Source of the DNA: Rhodoferax sp.
Lineage (GTDB): Bacteria > Pseudomonadota > Gammaproteobacteria > Burkholderiales > Burkholderiaceae_C
Length of the DNA stretch: 49,100 nucleotides
Assembly (NCBI GenBank): GCA_026224975.1
Contig: JAMFRW010000018.1
Coordinates: forward strand, 1 to 49,100
Reading direction: 5' to 3'
Below are positions 1 to 9,201 of the stretch, piece by piece. Both the position numbers and the translations under genes were made by a program. How positions within the stretch are numbered: the stretch's first letter is position 1; each line of letters starts with the position of its first letter. The notes under the pieces were generated by a model. That model was given only the letters and a program-made list of their open reading frames with translations, made no database searches and was not told the origin of the DNA.

Positions 1-9
1 GCGGCAGGC

Positions 10-201
10 TTCGACAGGCTCAGCCCGAGCGGGGTGTGGGAGCGAGGTGCGATGCAAGTGTCCGTGTTGACCACGCCGAACCAATGCCGTTCGCATGAGC
101 CTGTATCTCCGACCGTCCTGACCCTGTCGAAGGGCGTGCCCCTGACGAACCAATGCCGTTCACACTGAGCCTGCATTCCCGATCGTCCTGAGCCTGTCGA
201 A
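10..201. repeat. REP-like element with inverted 14-bp ends
   Basis: A 192-bp intergenic stretch begins with TTCGACAGGCTCAG (10-23) and ends with its exact reverse complement CTGAGCCTGTCGAA (188-201). The same pair of ends bounds a 196-bp stretch at 8406-8601, so the A2M-pbpC gene pair lies between two like elements. From general knowledge, this motif is a dispersed repeat in many high-GC proteobacteria. The window starts just before the left end, so what lies further upstream cannot be seen. Confidence 0.7.
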
Positions 202-210
202 GGAAGTGCC
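77..210. repeat. Two imperfect tandem copies of a ~65-nt unit
   Basis: Copy one (77-140) and copy two (146-210) both begin CGAACCAATGCCGTTC and end with CTGTCGAAGG followed by GTGCC. They differ at scattered positions. They overlap the right half of the REP-like element and end about 55 nt before the next gene, so they could lie in its leader. No function can be assigned. Confidence 0.65.
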
Positions 211-266
211 GCTCATCGGCACCACGCGCCTCTTAGACTCGCTCCAAACCACAAACGGGGCAAGCG

Positions 267-3200
267 ATGCGCGGATTCAGGGCAGTGGCAATTTGGATGT
301 TGGGAGCACTCGCTGCTCAGGGAGCGCACGCCGCCACCATCACCACCGTCACCCCCCAAGGCGAAGTCGCCCAGGTCCGCCAGATCACCGTCAAGTTCTC
401 CGAGGCCGTCATCCCCTTCGGCGATCTGCGCCTGCCCGATCCGGCTGCCGTCTCGTGCCAAGGCGCCGCGCCCGCAGGTTCAGGGGGATGGGCTAACGAC
501 CGCGTCTGGCTCTACGATTTTCGCGAGGCGTTGCCGCCCGGCACGCGCTGTACCGTCAAGGCCAAGGCCGACTGGAAGCCTGCCGCCGCCGGCGCATCGG
601 GCGCGCTCACCGGCACCACCGAATTCGCCTTCAACACCGGTGGCCCGGCCGTTGTCTCGATGCGGCCCTACGACGGTTCGCGGATCGAGGAAGACCAGTA
701 CTTCCTCCTGCGCCTGAACGGCCCGGCGGTCGAAGCAACGGTGACGGCCAACGCCTGGTGCGAGGTCGAAGGCATCGGCGAAAAACTCGCCGTCAAGGTG
801 ATCACCGGCGACGTGCGCGAGCAGCTCTTGAAAGCTCGCCGAATCGACAAGCCGCAAGCCGAGCGCACGCTCGTGCTCGCCTGCCAGCGCCCGCTGCCCA
901 ACGCCACCGCCGTCCGCATCATCTGGGGCAAAGGCATCGCCGCAGCCGCCAACCCGAAGATCACGACGAGCGCCGAGCAGCGCTATCGCTTCACCGTGCG
1001 CCCGGCCTTCACGGCGGAGTTCAGCTGCGAGCGTGAGCGCGCCAGCGCCCCGTGTTTGCCGATCCGCCCGATGAGCCTGCGCTTCTCCGCGCCCGTCTCG
1101 CGCGAGCTGGCGGCGCAGATCCGACTCAAGCCCGCCACGGGCGATGCGCTCGCGCCGGTCTTCGACAAGGACGACAAGGCCGAGGAGTTCAGCGAGATCA
1201 CCTTCCCCAAGCCGCTGCCCGAAAAGACCAGCTTCGCCATCACGCTGCCGCGCGAGCTGAAGGACAACGCAGGCCGCACGCTCGCCAACGCCGCGAGCTT
1301 TCCGCTGACGGTCGCGACCGGCGACGCGCCGCCCATCGCCAAGTTCGCCGCCGCGCCCTTCGGCGTGGTCGAGCTGAATGCCGATGCGATGCTGCCCGTG
1401 ACCTTGCGCCATGTGCAGGGCGATCTGCGCCCCGCCGCGTCATCGGGCCAGGTGCGCGTGAAGCGCCTGCAAACCGATGCCGACATCCTCGCCTGGTACG
1501 CCAAGCTCGCCAAGTACAACGAGACGCAGCTCAGCGCCAAAGAGCTTGGCCTGCCCGAGAAGGATTGGTTCACCTTCGAGGAAACGACCAACGCGCAGGG
1601 CCGCAAGATCAGGCAGCGCCTCGAACGCTATGTGGGCACGCGCGAGGTCTCGCTGCTCACGAAAGAGATCAACGCCAAGCGGCTCGACCTGCCACAGTTG
1701 ATGGGCGGCGACCCGCGGCCGTTCGAGGTGGTCGGCATCCCGTTGCCCGAGCCCGGCTATCAGGTCGTCGAGATCGAATCGCGCCGCCTGGGCGAATCGC
1801 TGCTCGACAAGAAGGCGCCGATGTTCGTGCGCACCGGCGTGCTCGTCACCAACCTGGGCGTGCACTTCAAGCTGGGCCGCGAGAACAGCGTGGCCTGGGT
1901 GACGACGCTCGACAAGGGCCAGCCGGTCGAGGGCGCGGATGCGGTCGTCAACACCTGCAACGGCCAGCCGCTGTGGTCGGGCAAGACTGACCGCCAAGGC
2001 CTGGCACGCGTGCCCAAGGCGCTGCCGTCCGACTTCGAGCATTGCGCCGCCGACAGCGGCCTCTTCGTGACCGCGCGCAAGGCCGATGCGAGGGGCGTGG
2101 TCGACACCAGCTTCGTCTTCACGAGCTGGCAAAAAGGCATCGAGTCGTGGCGCTTCAATGTGCCGACCGGTCGCGGCGCCGAGCCCGAGGCGCGCGCGCA
2201 CACCGTCTTCGACCGCACGCTGTTTCGCGCCGGTGAGACGGTCTCGATGAAGCACTTCGTGCGCATCGAAACCTCCCTTGGCCTCGCGATGCTGGCGCCC
2301 GATGCGCTGCCCACGCGGCTGAAGATCGTGCATCAGGGAACCGGGCAGGAGTTCGTGCAGCCGCTGGCGTGGAACGGCACGCGCTTTGCCGCGTCGAGCT
2401 GGAACATTCCCCCTGCCGCCAAGCTGGGTGTGTACGACGTGATGCTGGAAAGCGGGCCCGAGAGCCATCGCCGCCAATGGAGCAGCGGCAACTTCCGCGT
2501 CGAGGAGTTCCGGCTGCCGCTGGTCGATGCGCGCGTGAGCGGGCCGAAGGCGGTGAGTGTGGCGCCGGCCACGTTGCCGATCGACGTGCAGCTCAACTAC
2601 TTCTCGGGCGGCGGCATGGTGCAAGCGCCGGCCCGCGCCAGCGCGCTGCTCAAGAGCCGCAACGCGAGCTTCAATGGCTATGACGAGTTTTCGTTCGAGC
2701 CGCCGCGCGAAGCCGTCAAGGCGCAGCAAGGTGGCGACGAAGAAGACAGCGACGCCGATTCGAACGCACGCGACGGCAAGCTAGTGGCCGACAAGCTCCC
2801 GCTCACGACCGACAAGAACGGCGCCGCCAGCTTCACGCTGAAGGACTTGCCCAAGATCACGCGGCCGAGCGAGATCACCGCCGAAGTCACCTTCAACGAC
2901 CCGAACGGCGAAGTGCAGACCGCGTCCACCAGCATCGCCTTGTGGCCGAGCGCGGTGGTGCTCGGCGTGAAGACCGGCTCGTGGGCGAGCAACCACGGCA
3001 AGGTCAAGTTCACCGCGCTGGCGCTCGACACGGCCGGCAAGCCGATCAAGGGCCAGAGCATCGAAGTGCGCGGCCGGCTGAGCCAGGTCATCAGCACCCG
3101 CAAGCGCATGGTCGGCGGCTTCTACGCCTACGACAACCGCACCGAAGTCAAAGACCTCGGCGCGCTGTGCAGCGGCAGCGCCGATGACCGCGGCCTGCTG

Positions 3201-6149
3201 CTGTGCGAAGCCGCGCTGGAGACCGCCGGCCAGGTCGATCTGATCGCGCAGGCGAAAGACGCGCAGGGCAACCCGGTGCAAGCCGCCTCCAGCGTGTGGG
3301 TGACGAAGCAGGGCGAGCTCTGGTTCGCGCAAGACAACGACGACCGCATCGATGTGCTGCCGGAGAAGAAGCGCTACGAGCCCGGCGAAACCGCGCGCCT
3401 GCAAGTGCGCATGCCGTTCCGCGAAGCGACCGCGCTGGTGGCAGTCGAACGCGAAGGCGTCATCGACACGCGCGTGATCACGCTGCGCGGCGACGACCCG
3501 ACGATCGATCTCAAGATCGAGCCCACCTGGGGCCCGAACGTCTACGTGAGCGTGCTCGCGCTGCGCGGCCGCATCCGCGAGGTGCCCTGGTATTCGTTCT
3601 TCACCTGGGGCTGGAAAGAGCCGCTGAACTTGGTGCGATCCTTCTGGTACGAAGGGCGCGAATACCAGGCGCCCACGGCGATGGTGGATTTGTCGAAGCC
3701 GGCGTTCAAGCTCGGCGTGGCGGCGCTCAAGATCGGCATCAAGGCGCATGAGTTGCAGGTGAGCGTGACGGCCGACAAGCCGCAATACGCGGTGCGCCAG
3801 AAGGCCACCGCGCGCATCAAGGTCATGCACGATGGCAAGCCGGTGGCGGGTGCCGAAGTGGCGTTTGCCGCGGTCGACGAAGGCCTGCTCGCACTCCGCG
3901 CCAATGACTCCTGGGACTTGCTCGGCGCGATGATCCAGCCGCGCGCGTGGGGCGTGGAGACCAGCACCGCGCAAAGCGAAATCATCGGCCGCCGACACTA
4001 CGGGCGCAAGGCCGTGGCGGCCGGGGGCGGCGGGGGCCGTGGCAGCACGCGCGAGCTGTTCGACACGCTGCTGGTGTGGAAGGCGCAGGTCACGCTCGAT
4101 GCGAACGGCGAGGCCGTGGTCGAAGTGCCGCTGAACGATTCGCTCACCAGCTTCAAGCTTGTCGCGGTGGCCGATTTTTCGAATGGCACGGGTACTCAAC
4201 AGTTCGGCACCGGCAGCACCAGCATCCGCGTCACGCAGGACTTGCAGGTTCTCGCCGGTCTGCCGCCGCTGGTGCGCGAGGGCGATCAGTTCACCGCGAT
4301 GCTGACCCTGCGCAACACCACCGCGCGTGAGATGAAAGTGCATGCCACGCTGCAAGGCACCGTCAACAGCGGCGACCCGATCACGCACACGCCGCTTGCA
4401 TTGCCGCCGCAAGATGTGGTGATCGCCGCGGGTGCCGCGAAGGAGGTGACGTGGCCGATCGGTGTGCCCGCCGATGCGTTCAGCGTGAACTGGGAAGCGG
4501 CTGCAGACGAACAAGGCAGCAGCGCCGATCGCGCGAAAGACCGCATCAGGGTCACGCAACTCGTCGCCCCTGCCGTGCCGGTGCGCGTGATGCAGGCGAC
4601 CTTGCAGCAGCTCGACGGCGCCTTCACGCTGCCCATCGCGGCGCCGGCCGACGCCTTGCCGGAAACTGGCAAGGACTACACAAGAGCGCGCGGTGGCGTG
4701 CTGGTCGCCGTGCAGCCCAAGCTCACCGGCGCGCTGCCCGGCATGCGGCGCTACTTCGAGACTTATCCGTTCATCTGCCTGGAGCAAAAAACCTCCAAGT
4801 CGGTCGGCCTCAAAGACGCCAAGCTCTGGGCTGGTGTGGCCAACAGCCTGCCGACCTACCTCGACAACGATGGCCTGGCGAGCTACTTTCCGCCGCGTGC
4901 CGAAGACGGCCCGCGTGGCAGCGACCGGCTCACCGCCTACGTGCTCGCGGCCACGCACGAAGCCGGCTTCGAGCTGCCGCAGCCGGCGCGCGACGCGATG
5001 CTGGCTGGGCTCACGGCGTTCGTCGAAGGCCGCATCGAGCGCAAGTTCTGGTCGCCCAAGGCAGACCTCGATGTGCGCAAGCTGGCGGCGATCGAAGCCC
5101 TGTCGCGCTACGGCCGCGCGCAGGCGAAGATGCTCGGCTCGGTCAACCTCACGCCGAACGTGTGGCCGACGGCAGCCGTTATCGACTGGCTCAACATCTT
5201 GAAGCGCATCGAAGGCGTGCCCAACCAGCCCAAGCGACTGGAAGAGGCCAACCAGATCCTGCGAAGCCGCCTCACCTATGCCGGCACCACGTTGAAGTTC
5301 AGCAACGAAGAAGACGACTTCTGGTGGTGGCTGATGGACAGCGCCGATGCCAACGCCGCGCGCCTCATCCTCGCTGTGCTCGACGACCCGGCCTGGCGCG
5401 ATGATCTGCCACGCATGGTCGTTGGTTCGCTCGCTCGGCAGCGCGGTGGCGCTTGGTTGACGACGACAGCCAACCTATGGGGATCGCTCGCGCTCGACAA
5501 GTTCTCGGTCAAGTTCGAGTCGGTCAAGATTGCTGGCCGCACGGTCGCGACCACAGGTGCTTCGCCCATGACCATCGACTGGGCCAGGCAGGCCGAAGGC
5601 GGCGCGATGAAGCTGCCGTGGCCCGCGCAAGCCGGCACCTTGAACGTCACGCAAGACGGAACCGGCAAGCCCTGGCTCACCGTGCAAAGCCTGGCCGCTG
5701 TGCCGCTCAAGGCGCCGATCCGCGCGGGCTACAGCGTCACGCGGTCCATCACCGCCATCGAGCAGAAGGACAAGGCGACCTGGTCACGTGGCGATGTGGT
5801 CAAGGTGCGCGTGGAAGTGGAAGCGCAAAGCGACATGACCTGGGTCGTCGTCAGCGACCCGGTGCCCGGCGGCGCCACCATCCTCGGCTCCGGCCTGGGC
5901 CGCGACAGCGCCATCGCAACGAGAACCGAAAAGCGCGAAGGCAACGCCTGGCCTGCCTTCGAAGAACGCAGCTTCGAAGCCTTCCGCAGCTACTTCGAAT
6001 ACCTGCCGCGCGGCAAGCACGTCATCGAATACACCGTCCGCCTCAACAACCCCGGCCGCTTCGCCCTGCCGCCGACGCGCGTGGAGGCGATGTATGCACC
6101 GGAGAGTTTCGGGGAGTCGCCAAATGGGGCGGTGGAGGTGGGGCCGTGA
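267..6149 (+). CDS. Bacterial alpha-2-macroglobulin (YfhM-like), periplasmic
   Basis: This 1960-residue protein is a bacterial alpha-2-macroglobulin, a protease trap thought to guard the periplasm. Residues 1-22 form a Sec signal peptide ending AHA, and the mature part starts with an MG/Ig-like region. The thioester motif CLEQ lies at residues 1504-1507 within YPFICLEQ, as in E. coli YfhM, so the trap chemistry looks intact. A helical thioester domain follows, and the last ~150 residues match the C-terminal receptor-like domain. E. coli YfhM is a lipoprotein of about 1650 residues; this one is longer and has no lipobox cysteine, so it is probably soluble. The ATG follows a purine-rich ACGGGG. 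pbpC follows 39 nt later, the usual pairing, in which PBP1C is thought to repair peptidoglycan after a breach. Confidence 0.95.
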   Translation: MRGFRAVAIWMLGALAAQGAHAATITTVTPQGEVAQVRQITVKFSEAVIPFGDLRLPDPAAVSCQGAAPAGSGGWANDRVWLYDFREALPPGTRCTVKAKADWKPAAAGASGALTGTTEFAFNTGGPAVVSMRPYDGSRIEEDQYFLLRLNGPAVEATVTANAWCEVEGIGEKLAVKVITGDVREQLLKARRIDKPQAERTLVLACQRPLPNATAVRIIWGKGIAAAANPKITTSAEQRYRFTVRPAFTAEFSCERERASAPCLPIRPMSLRFSAPVSRELAAQIRLKPATGDALAPVFDKDDKAEEFSEITFPKPLPEKTSFAITLPRELKDNAGRTLANAASFPLTVATGDAPPIAKFAAAPFGVVELNADAMLPVTLRHVQGDLRPAASSGQVRVKRLQTDADILAWYAKLAKYNETQLSAKELGLPEKDWFTFEETTNAQGRKIRQRLERYVGTREVSLLTKEINAKRLDLPQLMGGDPRPFEVVGIPLPEPGYQVVEIESRRLGESLLDKKAPMFVRTGVLVTNLGVHFKLGRENSVAWVTTLDKGQPVEGADAVVNTCNGQPLWSGKTDRQGLARVPKALPSDFEHCAADSGLFVTARKADARGVVDTSFVFTSWQKGIESWRFNVPTGRGAEPEARAHTVFDRTLFRAGETVSMKHFVRIETSLGLAMLAPDALPTRLKIVHQGTGQEFVQPLAWNGTRFAASSWNIPPAAKLGVYDVMLESGPESHRRQWSSGNFRVEEFRLPLVDARVSGPKAVSVAPATLPIDVQLNYFSGGGMVQAPARASALLKSRNASFNGYDEFSFEPPREAVKAQQGGDEEDSDADSNARDGKLVADKLPLTTDKNGAASFTLKDLPKITRPSEITAEVTFNDPNGEVQTASTSIALWPSAVVLGVKTGSWASNHGKVKFTALALDTAGKPIKGQSIEVRGRLSQVISTRKRMVGGFYAYDNRTEVKDLGALCSGSADDRGLLLCEAALETAGQVDLIAQAKDAQGNPVQAASSVWVTKQGELWFAQDNDDRIDVLPEKKRYEPGETARLQVRMPFREATALVAVEREGVIDTRVITLRGDDPTIDLKIEPTWGPNVYVSVLALRGRIREVPWYSFFTWGWKEPLNLVRSFWYEGREYQAPTAMVDLSKPAFKLGVAALKIGIKAHELQVSVTADKPQYAVRQKATARIKVMHDGKPVAGAEVAFAAVDEGLLALRANDSWDLLGAMIQPRAWGVETSTAQSEIIGRRHYGRKAVAAGGGGGRGSTRELFDTLLVWKAQVTLDANGEAVVEVPLNDSLTSFKLVAVADFSNGTGTQQFGTGSTSIRVTQDLQVLAGLPPLVREGDQFTAMLTLRNTTAREMKVHATLQGTVNSGDPITHTPLALPPQDVVIAAGAAKEVTWPIGVPADAFSVNWEAAADEQGSSADRAKDRIRVTQLVAPAVPVRVMQATLQQLDGAFTLPIAAPADALPETGKDYTRARGGVLVAVQPKLTGALPGMRRYFETYPFICLEQKTSKSVGLKDAKLWAGVANSLPTYLDNDGLASYFPPRAEDGPRGSDRLTAYVLAATHEAGFELPQPARDAMLAGLTAFVEGRIERKFWSPKADLDVRKLAAIEALSRYGRAQAKMLGSVNLTPNVWPTAAVIDWLNILKRIEGVPNQPKRLEEANQILRSRLTYAGTTLKFSNEEDDFWWWLMDSADANAARLILAVLDDPAWRDDLPRMVVGSLARQRGGAWLTTTANLWGSLALDKFSVKFESVKIAGRTVATTGASPMTIDWARQAEGGAMKLPWPAQAGTLNVTQDGTGKPWLTVQSLAAVPLKAPIRAGYSVTRSITAIEQKDKATWSRGDVVKVRVEVEAQSDMTWVVVSDPVPGGATILGSGLGRDSAIATRTEKREGNAWPAFEERSFEAFRSYFEYLPRGKHVIEYTVRLNNPGRFALPPTRVEAMYAPESFGESPNGAVEVGP

Positions 6150-6188
6150 ATGGATCGACTCGGCGCACGGGGCAATCGGGGTGACGAC

Positions 6189-8342
6189 ATGAGGACAGCA
6201 TTCCGTCTCCTCATCGTTGTGAGCGCTGTCGTTGTTTGTCAGTCAGCCCAAGCCCTGCCCACCTTCGCCGAAGTCCGCGCTGCGCATCGCCCGTCCGACA
6301 TCACGCTGCTCGATCGCCATGGGGAACCGATCCAGACGGTGCGCACCGACAAGACCGTGCGGCGGCTCGCTTGGGTGCCACTCGCCGACATGTCGCCCGC
6401 CTTGCTGCAGGCCATCGTGCTGAGCGAAGACAAGCGGTTTTACGAGCACAGCGGCGTCGATTGGAGTGCTGTGGCGCGCAGTGCGTGGGGCAATGTGTGG
6501 AACGTGAAGACGCGAGGCGCGTCGACCTTGACGATGCAGTTGGCGGGGCTGATCGACGACGGTCTGGCGCGGCCGGCTGCCGGCCGCAGCGTGGTGCAGA
6601 AGATCGGCCAGGCGCTGACGGCGACGCAGTTGGATGCGCGCTGGAAGAAGAGCGAGATCCTCGAGGCGTATCTCAACTCGGTGGCGTTTCGCGGAGAGAT
6701 CGTCGGCATCGATGCGCTGGCGCAAACGCTGTTCGGCAAGCACGCGAGTGGGCTCGACGCTCAAGAAGCCGCGTTGGCCGCGGCGCTGGTGCGCGGGCCG
6801 AACGCGCGGCCGGAGACGGTGGCGCAGCGCGCTTGTGGCGTCCTGCAGTTGCAGCAACTCGGCTGCACCGGCGTCACCGCGCTGACCGAAACCTCGCTGG
6901 CCCGTCAAGGTGCGATGCCGCTGGGCGAGCAACTCGCGCCGCACTTTGCACGGCAGGTCGTGCAGGCCGATGGCGCGGCGCTTCAGCGGAGCACGCTCGA
7001 TGCTGGCTTGCAGCGGCTGGCGGTCGCGTCGCTGCGCCGGCAGTTGGCGGAACTGAGCGGCCGCAACGTCGAGGATGGCGCGGTGGTCGTGCTCGACAAC
7101 GCCTCGGGCGAGGTGCTGGTATGGGTCGGGTCGAGTGGCGATTTTTCTGGCGCGGCGCAGGTCGATGGTGTGCTCGCGCGCCGGCAACCGGGCTCGGCGC
7201 TGAAGCCCTTTGTCTATGAACTCGCGTTCGAGAAGCGGCTGATCACGCCGGCCAGCCTGATCGACGATTCACCGGCGCAGCTCGCGACCACGAGTGGCCT
7301 CTACCTGCCGCAGAACTACGACCACGACTTCAAGGGCTGGGTCAGTGCGCGCACGGCGCTCGGCGCGAGCCTGAACGTGCCGGCGGTGCGGGTTGGCGCC
7401 ATGCTCGGGGCCGATGCGCTGGTCGAGCGTTTCAACGCGCTTGGCCTGGCGCTGCCGCAGACCGGCGGTTACTACGGCAACTCGCTCGCGCTCGGCAGCG
7501 CGGATGTGAGCTTGCTGGCGCTGACGAATGCTTATCGGACGCTGGCGAATGGCGGGTGGTATGCGCCTGTGGCGCTGCGCGGCTCGCAGCAGAAGGCTGC
7601 GGCTCAACGCATCGCCGATCCCGCTGCGGTGTTCCTCGTCACTGAAATCCTCGCCGACAACAACGCGCGTGCCCGCACCTTCGGCCTCACCAGCCTGCTC
7701 GCCACGCGCGGCTTCGCGGCCGTCAAGACCGGCACCAGCAAGGACATGCGCGACAACTGGTGCCTGGGCTTCACCGACCGCTACACCGTCGGCGTCTGGG
7801 TCGGCAACGCGGGCGGCGAGGCGATGCACAACGTCAGTGGTGTGAGCGGCGCGGCGCCGGTGTGGCAGGCGCTGGTGCAGCATCTGCACGCGGGGCGGCC
7901 GTCGAGGGCGCCGGTGATGCCGCAGGGCGTGGTCGGCGTGGCGGTTCGCTTCGATGCGCAGCGCGAGCCGGCGCGGCAGGAGTATTTCATCTCGGGCACG
8001 GAGCAGGCGGTTCAACGTGGCAGCGCGCAATCGATGGCCGGTTCGGGCAGTGTGAAAGCCGGAGTCGGGGGTGACCGATTCGGCATCACCACGCCGCGCG
8101 ATGGCAGCATCTTTGCGATCGATCCTGACATGCCGCCGGCTGCGCAACGCATCACCTTCGAGGGTGAGCGTGGGGTGTGGATGCTGGATGGCAAGCGGGT
8201 GGGTGCGGGCGCCAAACTGACTTGGGCGCCTTGGCCTGGGCGGCATGAGCTGGTGCTGACCGACGCGGCCGGGGCGCCGCTTCAGAGTGTGCGCTTCGAG
8301 GTGCGGGGGGCGGGGGTCAAGGTGGCCCAGAGCAAACGCTGA
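6189..8342 (+). CDS. pbpC: Penicillin-binding protein 1C
   Basis: A bifunctional peptidoglycan glycosyltransferase/transpeptidase of 717 residues. The start chosen is the ATG at 6189, which opens directly into a hydrophobic signal/anchor (residues 1-23); an upstream ATG at 6150 would add 13 poor residues. The glycosyltransferase-51 domain shows SEDKRFYEHSGVDW and RGASTLTMQLAG. The transpeptidase domain has the SxxK motif in QPGSALKPF, the SxN motif in GASLNV and the KTG motif in AVKTGTSKDMRDNW. A C-terminal BiPBP_C domain ends the protein, as expected for PBP1C rather than PBP1A/B. It lies 39 nt after the A2M gene and is presumably co-transcribed with it. Confidence 0.95.
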   Translation: MRTAFRLLIVVSAVVVCQSAQALPTFAEVRAAHRPSDITLLDRHGEPIQTVRTDKTVRRLAWVPLADMSPALLQAIVLSEDKRFYEHSGVDWSAVARSAWGNVWNVKTRGASTLTMQLAGLIDDGLARPAAGRSVVQKIGQALTATQLDARWKKSEILEAYLNSVAFRGEIVGIDALAQTLFGKHASGLDAQEAALAAALVRGPNARPETVAQRACGVLQLQQLGCTGVTALTETSLARQGAMPLGEQLAPHFARQVVQADGAALQRSTLDAGLQRLAVASLRRQLAELSGRNVEDGAVVVLDNASGEVLVWVGSSGDFSGAAQVDGVLARRQPGSALKPFVYELAFEKRLITPASLIDDSPAQLATTSGLYLPQNYDHDFKGWVSARTALGASLNVPAVRVGAMLGADALVERFNALGLALPQTGGYYGNSLALGSADVSLLALTNAYRTLANGGWYAPVALRGSQQKAAAQRIADPAAVFLVTEILADNNARARTFGLTSLLATRGFAAVKTGTSKDMRDNWCLGFTDRYTVGVWVGNAGGEAMHNVSGVSGAAPVWQALVQHLHAGRPSRAPVMPQGVVGVAVRFDAQREPARQEYFISGTEQAVQRGSAQSMAGSGSVKAGVGGDRFGITTPRDGSIFAIDPDMPPAAQRITFEGERGVWMLDGKRVGAGAKLTWAPWPGRHELVLTDAAGAPLQSVRFEVRGAGVKVAQSKR

Positions 8343-8405
8343 GCGCTGGTTGTCAGGCCGCGGCGGTCGGGCACTCCCTTTGACAAGCTCAGGCCGACTG
8401 GGCAC

Positions 8406-8601
8406 TTCGACAGGCTCAGTGCGAGCGGTTCTGGGGTACGCCGAGGGGCTCGATGTGAGCGGTTTAAGGACTCAGCGCGAGCGGTTCGAGACACTCAGCG
8501 TGAGCGGCCTAGGCGCTCGGTGTGAGCGGATTCGGGGCGATCAGCGCGAGCGGTTGTGGTGCGAACTGCTCCCCCATCCCGCTCGGGCTGAGCCTGTCGA
8601 A
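8406..8601. repeat. Second REP-like element with inverted 14-bp ends
   Basis: TTCGACAGGCTCAG (8406-8419) and its reverse complement CTGAGCCTGTCGAA (8588-8601) bound 196 bp. This is close to the 192 bp of the element at 10-201. A degenerate extra half-copy, TTTGACAAGCTCAGG, lies at 8379-8393. Between the ends is a six-copy tandem array, listed separately. The element fills the gap between convergent pbpC and the holin-family gene, a common location for REP sequences. Confidence 0.7.
8415..8553. repeat. Six-copy ~23-bp tandem repeat, CTCAGYGYGAGCGG core
   Basis: A 14-nt core close to CTCAGCGCGAGCGG recurs at 8415, 8449, 8471, 8494, 8516 and 8540. The start-to-start spacings are 34, 22, 23, 22 and 24 nt. 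The variable 8-10 nt between cores are short and rich in G and T. It looks like local amplification of the right half of the REP-like motif. The units are too short and too uneven for a CRISPR, and there is no cas gene nearby. Confidence 0.75.
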
Positions 8602-8619
8602 GCCTGGTTCAGAACCCGC

Positions 8620-8973
8620 TCAACCTCGTGCGAATGCCCGCTCCATCGCCACATCGATCACCATGCCGCAGAGGCTGTAGATCAGCGAGCCGATGAGCGC
8701 CGCCCCGAAGCCGGCCACATGAAACCCATCGAGCACCGATGCGGCAAAGTAGAACATCAGCGCGTTGATGATGAAGAGGAAGAGGCCGAGCGTCACCAGC
8801 GTGACTGGCAGCGTGAGCAGCACGAGGATGGGCCGCAGCAGCGTGTTGAAGAGGCCCAGCACGAAGGCCGCGATCAACGCTGAGGTGAAGTTCTTCACCT
8901 CCACGCCGGGGTAGAGATGGGCCACCAGCAGCAAAGCGGCGGCGAGAAGAAGCCAGCGAACGATGATTTTCAT
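8620..8973 (-). CDS. Small YvlD-like/phage-holin-family membrane protein
   Basis: A 117-residue integral membrane protein with about four hydrophobic segments. It has the family-typical NTLLRPILVLLTLPVT stretch and a C-terminal helix ending in VAMERAFARG. It belongs to the YvlD family, annotated as phage holin family/PF04020; members are ordinary chromosomal inner-membrane proteins with no proven lytic role. The chosen start, MKIIVRW (ATG at 8973), opens directly into the first membrane helix. The frame stays open upstream to 9192 and encodes a cysteine-rich stretch (CLICGG and CACC), noted as a finding, but family length favours the short form. It is divergent from tonB and convergent with pbpC. 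Confidence 0.8.
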   Translation of the reverse strand: MKIIVRWLLLAAALLLVAHLYPGVEVKNFTSALIAAFVLGLFNTLLRPILVLLTLPVTLVTLGLFLFIINALMFYFAASVLDGFHVAGFGAALIGSLIYSLCGMVIDVAMERAFARG

Positions 8974-9108
8974 GGGCGAAGAATAGCGCGACGCGGCAGG
9001 CCCTCTGCGTAGCGCCCACCCACGCAGCACGCAGCAGGCGCACAGCAGGCGCGACTCCTGCAAAGGGCCGCCGCAGATCAGGCAATCTGAATTCTCTTCA
9101 AGGTCATT

Positions 9109-9127
9109 AACGCGAATCGTTCGCATT
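9109..9127. promoter_or_regulatory. Fur-box-like palindrome upstream of tonB operon
   Basis: The 19-bp imperfect palindrome AACGCGAATCGTTCGCATT has nine-base arms around a central C, with seven of nine pairs complementary. It fits the form of betaproteobacterial Fur sites, and an AT-rich GTTAAATTTG follows directly. It sits 75 nt before the tonB start. Iron-dependent repression of the nine-gene operon is inferred from the site and the gene content. Confidence 0.6.
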
Positions 9128-9201
9128 AGTGTTAAATTTGCCCCATCGCGACGTCGGTAGCAACCCTTGACCGACGCATCGCATGCACTCACCGCCAGCT
9201 C

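Noticed and set aside
2781-4958. Long minus-strand open frame (725 codons) inside the A2M gene
   Set aside because: His/Arg/Ala-rich text typical of the antisense of GC-rich coding DNA, with no family motif; the plus-strand A2M match is complete.
8415-8553. CRISPR-like array
   Set aside because: Repeat core only 14 nt, linkers 8-10 nt and similar to each other, and no cas genes; better explained as tandem REP-derived repeats.
8620-8973. Phage origin suggested by the 'phage holin family' name
   Set aside because: YvlD-type proteins are ordinary chromosomal membrane proteins; no other phage gene is nearby.
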